From positions 17,920,360 through 17,984,359 of the forward strand of contig OW028585.1 of the NCBI GenBank assembly GCA_932294295.1: a stretch of 64,000 nucleotides of DNA, written 5' to 3'. Both the position numbers and the translations under genes were made by a program. The number at the start of each line of letters is the position of its first letter. Position 1 is the stretch's first letter. Below, in pieces: positions 32,816 to 46,100 of this stretch. Source of the DNA: Alitta virens. Taxonomy: Eukaryota; Annelida; Polychaeta; Phyllodocida; Nereididae. Below the pieces are notes generated by a model. The model did no database searches, was not told the DNA's origin, and saw nothing but the letters and a program-made list of their open reading frames with translations.

Positions 32816-32861
32816 GGCTTCACCTGGAAAACCGGCTATGTGAGAACCCCCCCCCCCTTTA

Positions 32862-34106
32862 GACTTCCAAACCAAAGTATATCACAAAAGAAATAAAATT
32901 TCTGTTATACCATATACAAAAATGTTTTATTGCACTTACATAGAGTTCTTTGTACATATAAACTGAGATACACAATAGGCAGATACAGTTTTGAAAAAGA
33001 TACGTCATTGCACGATAATATAGGCCTATGTAATTTACACCGGATTGCAACATATCTGTACCCACATAATTGTAATATACAGCTGTACAGTGGATATGGA
33101 GCAAAAGTTATCAGTGATATATAATAAAGTGAATTTCTACAACCTTTATGAATCAATTTCTTGAAAACGTTAATATTCCAACTTTTGAATGAGTAATTCT
33201 TGAAAAATTCAATTTCCAACTTCCATGAATAAGTAATTTATATCAGCTTATAAAATGTCAGATCAAGTCACATTCCAGTTATATCCAACTTCCTGGATTA
33301 GAGATAATAATAAAACAGGGGTGGAACAGTATATTGAATCAAATATGAAGTTTTGTGGGATGAGGAAAGATTATTCTGCCTGAGGCTAATATGTTCTCCA
33401 CAATGCAACAGATGGCGCCAGCATACATTGTATGAATGAATGAATGAATGAATGAATGAATGAATGAATGAATTTTACCGACATGTTCATGTCAAAAAGA
33501 CCTATATCACAATATACACTGTAGCATCCAACATATGTAGCAGCTGTCATATATAATTTGCTTCTGTACAACATACTCCCATGCTGGATGACAATGAAGC
33601 ATTCTGATTGGCGCACAGTAGCCGAGTGGAGCAAAGCAGCTGATCAGTGAGTACGAGTTAATTTCCTGTACTGCATCTGCATACAAATGACAAATATATA
33701 ATAAGTATGTAAACAAAAACACACCACAATTTAGACCAAAAAATTTCATACTCGTTAAATTTGCACAATTTTAACTTGCAATATATGATCAAAACATAAG
33801 TCGAAATGTATTTTGAATTCTACTAAGCCTAATGTTCTAGAAATGTTTGAATGGTCATCTTCTTGATACAGACGAAATTTGGGGTTTAAAATGTGGTATT
33901 TTTTAAATTTTATTGTGCAGACAAATCTAAAATATCTTAGAAAAAGATGCATTAATCCTGGTCTAAGTCAAATTCAAATGGACCACCTGATGTAATACAC
34001 AGAATGAAAGAATTCGTGCTAAGTTTGGTGGTTTGTGATGAGCATCAAATCAATATAATTCTAATATTTTCACTGATTTAAAATTTACCTGACACTTTGC
34101 ATTCCC
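32862..34106. other. 3' flank of mucin gene 2
   Basis: No gene seen. TTTATT at 33909-33914 reads AATAAA on the minus strand about 200 nt past the gene 2 stop and could be its poly(A) signal. A (GAAT)n microsatellite is at 33434-33473. Confidence 0.4.
33434..33473 (+). repeat. (GAAT)n microsatellite
   Basis: About 10 tandem GAAT units, the reverse-strand equivalent of the ATTC array at 11035. Confidence 0.9.
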
Positions 34107-34177
34107 TTATTTTCGGTCGCCGACGACTACATATTTGGCACTGATCAGATTTATGTTCACGCGACCTTTCCGTCGAT
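34107..34177 (-). CDS. Mucin gene 2: probable terminal coding exon
   Basis: Acceptor TTTCCAG. In the phase set by the previous exon it encodes DRRKGRVNINLISAKYVVVG and DRK, then TAA. A second frame through the same segment stays open to a donor-like GTAAATT (34086) and contains CQICSRRRPKIREC, a zinc-knuckle-like pattern, but it needs phase 2. Either alternative splicing or chance could explain it; the stop is therefore tentative. Confidence 0.5.
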
Positions 34178-37100
34178 CTGGAAACAGATTTAAAATAACA
34201 TCAGGATACTTTCAGATTAGAAAAACTGTAATGATCAGACAATGACTAGTAATCATAGCTAAATAAATTGATGTATGACAACAATACTGCAAACTATACT
34301 GTCCAATTATGATAAAGTCTTCCTCCACAATTTCCTTGTGTCAAAGACTGTTTGTATATAGTACGGCCAAAAAGTCACTCAGTGGTAGTAGCCATGTGTA
34401 TATTTTATGCGAAATGTCTTTAGTTATAGAACATCTACTTGTTGTGGGGTGGGGGCCTAGCTCAGTGGGCTTCCAACCACTGGGTTCCAGGTTCAATTCC
34501 TGGTTGAGCCCAAGTTGGATGGCTGTTTCATCCATCATCTCATTGCCATGGTCCCTTTCTGTCCTAATTAACCCATCAGGTGCAGAAATACAGGATGTAA
34601 AGCCCACATCCATCACCATGTACTTGTCGCAGACAGTGTTGACATACAGTGGGTATCAGGTTTTTAAAAAGTACTTTCTCACCCGGATTTTGCTGCTGCG
34701 TTTCCTCCGTATGCTGCGCATAAATATTGTCTATTGATTCTCTTAAACTTGATCGATGAAGAGGACTCCCGTAAGGTTCGGGAATAAGTATGGCTTCTTC
34801 ACCAGGTGGCAAATGAACTGTTGTTGAGTCTTGTTCATCATATCCATTATTAACCTTTTGAAATAGAGAACATTAAGTTTATTGAGGCATATAACAGTTT
34901 GAAGCTACAACAAAAATCAATCCGTCACACTCAAATGTTTGACACATTTATCTACAATTAAACTGACTCAGTCAAAAAATTAGTCCAGATTCTCTAGCCT
35001 TTTTAGGTACATGTTATGTTATTGTGTTACTGAGTGGAAAAATTTCTAATATTGTAAATGTAAGTTTTGGAAATAAGTAATTAATTTTGTGCACATAGTT
35101 TGAGGCGCAACTTTGGTTCATCTATTTGCGCAATAGGGCATTTATAAGTTACATGTGATTAGGTGCATGGCTGTCTCCAAACGATTGATGGTGTTACCAA
35201 AGATCAATGGGGAGAAAAAGTAACAGAGCCTACAGGAGGCACTACGACCGTAGTATGTGAAAAGACAATAAGATGACGTCACTACTTAATTGTTGCATTG
35301 GTGACGTCACAATATATAGGACGTCATCAAAAAATACTTATCTATTATGGTGTCAGTGACCTCTTGTGGTACTTTTCCTCCACATCGATGAGGTCATCGG
35401 TTGTTAGGAGACAGGCATGCACCAAATCATATTTATTATGTGACTTAGCCATTTGAGAAGAGCCTAAAGACTCATTTATTCAAGGCAGAATTTGACATCT
35501 GAACTTGGACAGTGTGTTTTACTGACTGTGTTTTTCACTTTAATTTATAGCTTTCTGACTTTAAAGACTTTACATTTACAATTTTAAAATTTCTGATTTC
35601 AAAGACTTTGTAACTTTATCCTTTATATCATTATATCTATTATATCCATTTTTTTTTTTTGTAAAGTGCATTAGAATGGATTTTATTCAGATAATGCACT
35701 ATAAATATGTAATAAAATAATAATAATACCTAACATGCTCTATAAATAACACAAGTAACTCTTGATTACCAAAGTTTCTCGAGCTGTTCTGTTTACCGAT
35801 ATCAACCGATCTACTGGTGGCCTGTAGTTGCCCAAGTAGCTCTCATTAGCCTGTAAGAAAAGGTAAGAAAATGAAAAGTAAAACATTTTGGTCTTACATG
35901 AGAAATAACCGAAGACAGATTTTCCAGTTAGTTACATGATGTTTAATAATAATAATGATAATATAACAAAAGTCATACATTCTCAATAACTGCACTGCAG
36001 ATTATCATAAGTTTGAAAAGGCATCCCCTGCACATTTTTCAGAGCAACCAGTTTATGGGAACATATGTTACAACAAAATTTGTGGAATGCAATTTTTGAG
36101 TGATAAAATGATGACCAGATGTCAGTATTTTAGTCTAATATCAATTTTTACTGACCTGATTTAGGACTTCAGCTTCTTGAAAAAAAATTTGTTGGTTGTC
36201 TTCATTAACCTGAGAACGGATAAAGATTTTAATTAGCAAAGCAATCAGTCAAATATTATATATATCATCTAAACATATATTTGAGATGAAGCGTGTCTAT
36301 GATTTGTGGCATTCAATGGCGGATAAAATCGACCAGGTTAACCCATGGTTAACCGTACAGATAAAGTAGAGCCTAATGTCAAAAATTACCGAATATGAAA
36401 GTAGAATGTAACCTTGCCAATAGGTCTGAAAATAGGGTGTAAGGTGAGGGTAGACAAAGAAAATTACTCCCTACATTTTGCTGTCAACAGGAGATTTCAC
36501 ATACAAGATCCACATGTCAATCATGCTCTTATTTTTTCTGAGAGTGTAAACAATATATTTAAAGATAATTGTTGTATGCACAGTGAAGATATGCCCTACC
36601 GATATGTTATCATTTTCATTAGCTTCTCTAGATGTCGTGCGTCTTATTGTTGGCTTCGTCTGTAGTTCTTCCTCATTCTCCATTTCAACCTTTGAGGCAA
36701 AAATATCACTGAGAAGTTATTTTCAGATCAATGATGTCATTTTGCTATTTTCTTCTGATTAATTATAGAAAAATTATATATTTTGATCACTCACCGAATC
36801 CGTATTTACTTGCTCCATTGAACCAGCTGCCTCAGCATGCTTCTTATCTTTTTCAGAATCCTTTGCAATAATAAAAAATTTCCAATTTGATTGATTGATT
36901 AATTATCGATGTAATTCATATTAAAGCTTTTACAATACTGGGGCATGTAATCACATATGATTTGGTACATGTCTGTCTCCAAACAATTGATGATGTCACC
37001 AACGGTCCAATTGCACTCATGGACCTCATCAATTAAATCATTTGTGATGTAATCAATTGTTTGGAGACAGGCATGCACCAAATCATGCACAATTTACAAG

Positions 37101-40100
37101 CCCTATAACCATGATTACATTAAAACAAAACTGACAACAAGAATATGTTTAAGTGGCCAGAACGATATTAGACTTTATGCTTAATATATCATGGAAATTT
37201 AAGAATGATAAGCCCTCTCCTTTGCAATAATATTATTATCTATATAAATGTTTACATAGGTGCATACATTGTACATGCATAAAGTCACGTTTTATTTTTA
37301 AACCAGGGATTGACATGTATACTAGCCATAATTTGAACACTATTTTCTGTAATTAATTGTTGATTTAAGTTACATTTACACTTATTCATACCTAGAAAGA
37401 TGGATTACTTTTCGAACATTTGAAGGTAGTGATTTTCCAATAGCATGAAATTAGAGATTTCAGAAATACAAAGAGCTCTATTGATTCTACTAGGAGGCTA
37501 AGCACACTACAGTCACCATAAAACAGCTCCCCATTTACACTCGGGTTAAGAGCAGTTTTACCCAAAAGCTGGCGACTTTATTCATAACCGATTTGCTGCT
37601 CCTGTGCATTCTGTGAGGGACAACTACTTCAGCCATTCTTTGTTGTCTAAAACTATGTACAGAGGATGCAACCAAGGCACTAGTCCAGTAACACCGTCCA
37701 GTTTCCTTCCTATCTTTTCTTGGTAGAAAAAAATGCAATGGTAGAAAAAAACATTCAGCCGTTCAGCACAATCTGACGACTTTATATGAACGTTGGCACC
37801 ATTCAGCATACCTCATTGAATCCGCAAATGCTTCATCTATCTTTCAGGCCATTAAAAGGTAAGATTATAGCCAGCTGCATATGCATCTGGCGACCGACAA
37901 ATTATATGAAATAAGCTACTTTATATATGACAATCCACTGATTTCAAGTCAGCTTAAGCCATGTAGATACTATGCTAGATTTCTTTATAATTAAATATAT
38001 ATGGGAAAATCCTAGAAATATTTGCAAGGAATAAATTGGTAATATCAATATTAGATGACAAAAACAATAATGATATCATATACATGACATGGAAAGTTTG
38101 GAAATAAATCAGCATTAGATCGTGAAATTTGAAAAAGCCTCAGCACAACATAGGAAAAATCTTTAAAATACATCAACATTTAATGGTGAAAATTGGAAAC
38201 ATCAGGTAAAGATAAGAGAAATTTCAGGGTAAGATTGGAGAAAATTGGGGGGAAATAGGCCTATCAACAATAGATGGTGCCAGTTAAGGGAAAAATTGGC
38301 AGAGGATTGGAGAAATTTGGGAAATATTAGGATATGATGGTAATTTTGGGAAATATCGGCAGAAACTAGGGAAATATTTATTTCTTACTTTTTTTCGGGT
38401 GAATTGCCTAAACAGACTTCTTCAAGTACTTGTATTTTTCTCACTTTGTTCAGATTTCCCCAGAATTTCCCGAAAATCCTTTCAGGTGGGGGCAGTCACA
38501 CCACACCGCCTTGCTCAATCAACTTTCATAAGATATCGATCTGTCTGTAAATTACGCTACATTCAGCTGTTCAGTTTCCGTGGTGCTCCCTCTGACAAAA
38601 CCTCAATATATGTCATCACAGATTTTAGAAAATGTCATAATCAACGTTTTTTAGTCATTTATGTTGGAGCCTCCAAAATTTGGGTGTTCGGCTAGCATAA
38701 CAACAAAAGGCTAAACAAAGGCTGCTGAAGCAACATACCCTCAGAAAGTTTCTACGTTCTGGAGGGACGTCGTAGTGGCAGAACACCTCAAGCAAGTTGG
38801 CTGTGGATTGTCCACCTCCCGGGTCACTCCTACCCCCCAATTAGTCAAACATTTTGCTGTTGGCCTTGTGCATAAGTTATGAAGCATTTGGTATCATATT
38901 AAGTCTCACATCAAAATACAGAAAATTTACAAATTTTATGCATTATTGCAGAAATTAAGCAAGTAATCCAGCATATAAAATACTGAAATTTTGCTGAATG
39001 ATAGCAATAATAATAGTGAAAATATCTGTAGCTTAAATTTTAAATTCAGCTTTTTCCATCTCTCACTAGTATCCATGAATCAATGTTAAGCATTTTTTTG
39101 TCACCCAGACTCACTTTTAAGCTTCATTATTTTTGCACCAGGTCTGTGTGTACCACCAGAATTTTATGATACTTGTACTTAACAGGTTAATTTTTACAAA
39201 ATGATCCAAAACTATCAGTCTTAACCATGTTAACTATGCAAAAAAGCAGAACTCTAACACTAATGCACTTACCCAAACGAAATTTTGATAGTCATACTGA
39301 CATTTGTTGGCTGTGTTTTACAAAATTTGGAAAAAAAAGATTTTCGTTTCCAGAGCAGAACTCTGACACAACTGCATCTACATGCTTAAAACTTTGACAT
39401 AATATGTCTAAAATAGTGTAGTGGTGCGTTTGGGGGTTTCATGACTGTAAACATTATAGAATTTTCAAAATTATGGCAAAATAGGGAAAATTCCTACTTT
39501 TACAAACCTCCATACAATAGACACTATTTACCTTACATGAATGAAATTGTATAGTATTTTCATTTTGATATTCATTTCAGCTAAATATTGTGTTAAATTG
39601 TGTTTCCGGAGCAGAACTCTGACATTAATGCACTAACCACAATAAAATTTTATATGTTATTAAAATAGTTAGATAAAAATGAAAAAGGCAAATATTTCCG
39701 TTTGTAGAGCAGGACTCGCACACTACTGCACCTACATGCATACAAAACTTGATAAGAATTTATCTAAAATAGTCTATAGATACCTTTTTGGGGTTTCATG
39801 ACCATTAATGACAGATAATTTTATATAAGAAGTAAAATAAGGAAATTTGGTACTCTTTCAAACCCTCATACCAATGACTCTATGATCCTTACATCAGTAA
39901 CATGATATATCTAGATCATAGTACTTTCACTATGTATGACCACGTATGAAACTCTTGGTCTTCCTAGGCTATACGTAGTTCACTTGCCAAGAGTTTTACG
40001 TATCCTTGCCCATCCTTGCTCACTCTTGCTCACTCCTGAACCACTCTCACGGGCGATCTACGAGTGCCTACGGATGCCTCATGTATGCCTCAAGGATGCT

Positions 40101-43100
40101 TGGCAATGGACGTTTGGCGAGCGTTTGATGGACGTCCAGTGAGCGATCTACGACCGCGTCACATACACTTGTCGAACGAATTTATACGTGATTAACAGAG
40201 CCACGAGTGAGCAAGTATAGCCCATTTTTTATGTCCATGGTCATACATATGTCTTATCCTTGACGGTGTGAACGCCCCTTTAAGTTGTGACTCGGTTATT
40301 CATTTCTTAATTATAAAATATATCACAATTTTCACCAGGTTTCATTTTTCTTCCATTCTAGCACAATTAGAATAACATTAAAAAAAATAAAATTTCTGTA
40401 CGATATAGACCTTAAGTTTTGCCCAAATGTTGGGGGGGGGGGGGTGCAGCCCCTAGCCCCCCTGCCTCCTACGCCTATGTCTATAGATTCAAAACACGCA
40501 AAACAGCTATGCTGATCTGGTTTTACCCCAGTCAAATATATTCAAAATAAGAACTATAGAAAATATATTAAATCCTTCTCCATTAAATCCTGGCACGATT
40601 CCAGGACCTGCTCGTGTACGTCAACTGCAGAAATTTTATACATATACTCTGATATAGCCACTATAAAGGATATTGCAGTGAAGGCAGTGTGATATACAAG
40701 AAAGTAACCAGGGAAACTAGATTTGCCGCATGTCTAGGCCATGTAAAAACTGACAAAGTCCAAAATATCATTAGGCCTAAGTTTTATTTAAATGCTGTAT
40801 TATCATGTACTTTACATAAATTTACATTCCCCCAATTTCACTGAACAAGCTATCTGAAATAGTATATATATTTGACTGCATAACAGGTTCCCGCCAGAAA
40901 TAATTAACACACAACGCCCCCGTATGGGGCCTCAAGCAAAGTGATGACGTCACATACAATATGACTACGCACTGAATTTACTGCCGATTCGTCACTTAAT
41001 TTGCTTATTTAAAGTGCTTACAATCAGGCTGTAAACTTGAAGAAACAAAGCAATAGAAACATGTTTGAATCGATCTGCACTCAAGTAAGTAAGGATAATT
41101 CAGTGAATCGCCTTGATCTTATTTCTACCAAAAAAGAATACTAGTTGTTACCATTGTACCAAGGCACCTTGGACGGAAGTACTATTTTTGTAATAATGCA
41201 CAAACTTTGCTGCCTATCGGCACCAGCGCAACGATCTACTGCTAAGAAATTATAACAAGAATGCAGCCCATGAACGAAACAGTGTTGGTGCTATAACTTG
41301 GTGATTGTGTATTTTGTTTGTGTATTTTATGTTTGTGTTAATTAAAAATTCTTTCCCCTGAGATATTTTGCATTCAATCTTCAATCTTCAATCTTGAAAC
41401 CCTAATGGGCACGAGGCCGTCCCGGGCTATGCAATGGTGTCTTGCGCCGTGCGACATCTGGTGCATACATAGACTATATATATACAATAAAATCTGTGTT
41501 GGTGCATGTTAAAAACATGACAATCATCTAGTTTGTAAGTGTTCGTTATATAGGGCATCAATGGTTTGGAGACAGACATGCAACAATTCACGCATGACTT
41601 GCCTGCATCCCCTATTAGCAAGACCAGCACTACGCACCCGACTAGGTCGGTCTTCGGGGTAAAATTGGGTACAGAAGGAAAAGAGTTACAGAAGTTATTG
41701 TCAGTTTCTTCATAATGGACTGATGGATTAAACCCACAATTTTGCAATTGCTGTGACCCTGAGACCATGGCATCCCATATAATTATATAGCACTTACAGC
41801 CAATTTCATAGACTAGGAAACTAAAGCCCCAGAGGAAGTCATGTAAATCCAGGTCTCTGAAGCAGTGCCTCATGCAGTCAATAAGAGTCCTGAATTCAAA
41901 TGACATCTTTTTTTTTGGTGTTTAGTTTCCAAGTCCATGAAATTGGCTGTAAAACAATAAACAAAACTATAAACATAAAATGATGTACCTTGTCTTTTGC
42001 ATTTTCCTCCTCTTCAGTGCTTTTACTAAAGGACAAGCCACAGCAGTTTATCTTACTTGAAGTGTAAGAAAAAAAAAAATTGTATATTAGGTTTAGATTT
42101 GTTTAATGTTCTGAAAACCTGTGCACAGAATCTATAATAGAACATGGACAGGTATAAATCTAATAGTTATGAAGGTAAGGTGGTACTATGGAAGAAATCT
42201 GAGTATGGTTAACCCTGCAAGAACAGAAAAGCACATGTAAAATTACTCTACTGATTTGATACAAGACAATAACCCACTCACCATTCGTCTTTTTCCTCTG
42301 TTTACTCAAAGGGGTAAACTATCTCTATTGATCTTATGGGTTGCATTTTACTCTAAATGTGATCTTCTTGAAACATTTTACTATTCTTCCAAATGATATC
42401 CAAGGTTTACAATTTTTCCTTAATTTTGACACTCGATTATGTCAATGGATGCATCATAGGCCCATTCTAGTTCTAATATGTTTCTTGTCTGTGGCCTTCA
42501 AGGGTGAATAATCTGGTAAATTTTGTTTATTACCTTTGTCCGTCAGGCTATCTGCTATACTTCTTAAATTTTCACTTCACTGTTGATAGTAGTGTTATGA
42601 TTTCTGAACAACTTTTACAATGGCAATGACAGCCTTAAGGGAAAAGTTTGAGTTCACTTGGCTGGCCTCAAACCCTCCCATCCCCCACCACCCCACTTCA
42701 ATATAACAAACTATATTTAGAGTAAATTGATACAAAAACAATGACTCACTCACCATGTTTCTCTTTGCCTCTGTCTACTCTTGAGTCCAACTACAGTAGT
42801 AATTAGAACCAAGATGCTACCAATTGCTGATGAAATAGCAATGATGATATTTTCATGAAGACAATTTTCCGAACCAGCGTTTAAGAACTTTTCTTTACAA
42901 CTGAAATTAGAGAATATGCTTTGTAAAGTAACTTTAAATAAGTTTAGATAAATAAAATGAATGTACTAAATGACTGTCCACTCAGAGATATGCAATTAAA
43001 ATTAATATTTTGCAAACTGTTGATATTTTATTGATTTACGTCAGTTTTAAATCTAACACCCAACTGATAATACCTTTAACACCCAACTGATAATACCTTT

Positions 43101-46100
43101 AACACCCAACTGATAATGCCTTTAATTTGCAAGACGAAAGAAAAAATAATCAGTGAATTTTTACACTACCACCTATGACGCAGTGAAAAAATGCAACAAC
43201 CCACCTACAAACTGGTGTATATCGCAAATTTTCACCACTAACAGTAATGGAACACGTGAAACCATCGTCATCCAGGCACCTTCCATCAAACATTCTAGCA
43301 ACGTAGCAAGGATGCAAACACTGTACTCCTTCAGTTTCCAGTTCACAGTTGTAGCCAACAGTGCATATGCCCAATTGGTTGCTTTGACATGCATGGGATT
43401 TTGTTTTTTCTACAGCACTAAAACAATCTGTAGAAATAGAAGAATGACATAACATGCAAAATTGAAACAGAGAGTTCTTTGGTAATTGACACAGCTCAGT
43501 GGCAGCAGTCATTGCAAAATCAACACTAAATCAACATCTGTCAGCAAGAATTAATTCAGTCTTATACAACTGAGTGGTATAGATTTATAATTTAACATTC
43601 GATGCTAAACAATGATCTGTTTTCTATTCTCACTAGTTGGCATAAGTGCAACTCATACCAAATTAGTCCATATGACTCAATAAGTTAATAGCATGTGTAC
43701 TATGTGAGCATTCTGTTTCCAAAATGCTTACATTTTACAGTATTTGCAAAAATACTGCACTATCTTCAATGCACAACAACATATTAAGTTCTATATTTGC
43801 GTGAAATGTCAAAATGATAGGTTTGTTGTGCTCCGCCAATTCAACTGTGGTAAATTAAGTATTTCACTCTAATGTCTGCAGACTTCTGAAACATGAACAC
43901 TTAACATATTGACAAACAAAAAATGTACGACACATACCTTCGCCAAGTGTAATATTTGCTAAGGTGTCATTGACAGCGAAGTCATCTGTTAAGTTCCTAA
44001 ATTGCTCACAAAAATCGACTGATCCTGTTTCATTTACAGTCAATATTCCCTGGAAAATTATGTCTGCCTCTACAATTACACTACCTTCCCTGAAAACAAG
44101 ACAGTCTTTGTACATCACATGCTGTCCTTTTGAGAAGAATTAGTGCAATTAAATTAGTCAAATGACATATCAATTTAAAATCTTAAATTGTGCTTTAGCC
44201 TGTGTTGAATCAACAAATCCTTTTTATTCACAGATATACATTACTTGATCTTTCTTATCGTGCGATTAACATGGTTTGACTTCACTGGACTCAATCCTGG
44301 TCAAATCTTTGATCTTTGCCAAAAATCATGGTAATATATGAAGGTCATATGAGTGGCTCGCTTGCTCAGAAGTACATACTTTTGATTCCTTCCAATATGA
44401 TACATGGCCCTTTGGATAACCATTATGACATATAGTATGGCATGCTGTGTAGCATTTAGCTAGAGTTAAACCCAATATTTAGATGGCTTTAAAAGCAATT
44501 GTAAAATTTTACTTAATTAAAACAAGATTGGCCTGCATTTATTATTTCTATAACATATTAATTCTTTAGTAACCTTTACAATGTAATCTTTGCAATAGAA
44601 TGTCTGTCACTCACCTGAACCCAATAACATCTGTCCTGACATATCCATCCAGTCGCCCGATTGTCCTTTCAACCTGATTTGAAATTAAAAGCCCTGAACA
44701 TCAGTTACATAGCTATTGTGTGTTGTATCTATCAAGGTGAAAAAGTGACTTAAATTTAAAAAAAAAGCAGATGTGGGAAGATCGTATACCACTTCATGGA
44801 GCGAATGTTGTGTCACTGATTACTAGTGATTAGCGATAATAAATGCAACATAAATGAACATACATCTCGGATGACAAGTTCCACCATTTCCTGGTACACT
44901 GGGCTCGTCGGGTTGGAAAGCTCTGGGTCATAATCTCGTTCCACTCGTATTTCTGACTGCAAATCCACTTCCACATCTCCTGTGAAATAGTGTTGAGAAG
45001 ATATAAATTAAGATGCAACAAATAACAGCTATACAAAACATCAATTGAAAGTAGGCCAAGCTTAAAAGTTCATTGCAGCCTCATGTAATACAAAAACCTA
45101 TGCAGAAAAAACCTATGCAAAAATTTGGAAAGGTTACCAGGGTTTAAGATCAATAATAAAATTAAAGAGGTTTTGCTTCCAATGCAAAGATGTTTTTCAA
45201 GCAGTATTTTGTGGAAGTGCAAAAGTGTAGAAACATGGCCAAAGCAAAACCATATTCCATTTTTTTGTTTGTGTCAAAAATATTTCACCTACCTAACTGA
45301 GGTGGTACTGGAGTTGGTGCTATGGTTGGAGTAGGGGTGGTAGTCGTCACTGGAAAGGGTGTCGTTGTACCTGCAGTTGAAAGAGGTCCAGTGGTCTCTT
45401 GTGGAATAGTAGTGTCAGCAGCTGTAGTGAACGCAATACTTTCAATAGTTGTTGGAGTGGATGTCAGTTCTGTGGTTGCATCCGCAGTGGAGGCAGCAGT
45501 ACTTTCAGCATTTGTTGGGACCGTCATCTCCTGGGTGGTCACATCCGTAGAGGACGCAGCAGTACTTTCAGCAGTTGTTGGGATAGTCGTCCCCAGGGTG
45601 GTCGCATCAGTAGTGGAGGCAGCAGTACTTTCAGTAGTTGTTGGGACCGTCGTCTCCAAGGTGGTCGCATCAGTAGTGGGGGCAGCACTACTTTCAGGAG
45701 TTGTTGGGACCGTCGTCTCCAGGGCGGTCGCATCCGTAGTGGGGGCAGCAGTACTTTGAGCAGTTGTTGGGACCGTCGTCTCCAGGGTGGTCGCATCCGT
45801 AGTGGGGGCAGCAGTACTTTCAGCAGTTGTTGGGACCATCGTCTCCAGGGTGGTCGCATCCGTAGTTGGGGCAGCAGTACTTTCAGCCGTTGTTGGGACC
45901 GTCGTCTCCAGGGTGGTCGCATCCGTAGTGGGGGCAGCAGTACTTTCAGGAGTTGTTGGGACCGTCGTCTCCAGGGTGGTCGCATCAGTAGTGGGGGCAG
46001 CACTACTTTCAGGAGTTGTTGGGACCGTCGTCTCCAGGGTGGTCGCATCCGTAGTGGGGGCAGCAGTACTTTCAGCAGTTGTTGGGACCGTCGTCTCCAG

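Larger units (their letters stand above)
29941..32858 (-). mobile_element. PIF/Harbinger-like element, 2.9 kb, non-autonomous or decayed
   Basis: The left end AGGGGCGTTCA (29941-) and the right end, a poly-C-expanded version (TGAGAAC, C-run, T, ending 32858), are inverted. Both are flanked by TTA (29938-29940 and 32859-32861), the usual 3-bp Harbinger target duplication. Inside is a broken MADF/Myb-like gene (30501-32224), the type of DNA-binding partner encoded by these transposons. There is no transposase frame. The right interior carries repeated TCTACG motifs (about 32530-32810) that may be subterminal binding sites. Confidence 0.65.

Noticed and set aside
34458..34500. tRNA gene
   Set aside because: A and B boxes are present, but no cloverleaf acceptor stem is evident and the sequence continues into a SINE tail shared with 19710-19898.
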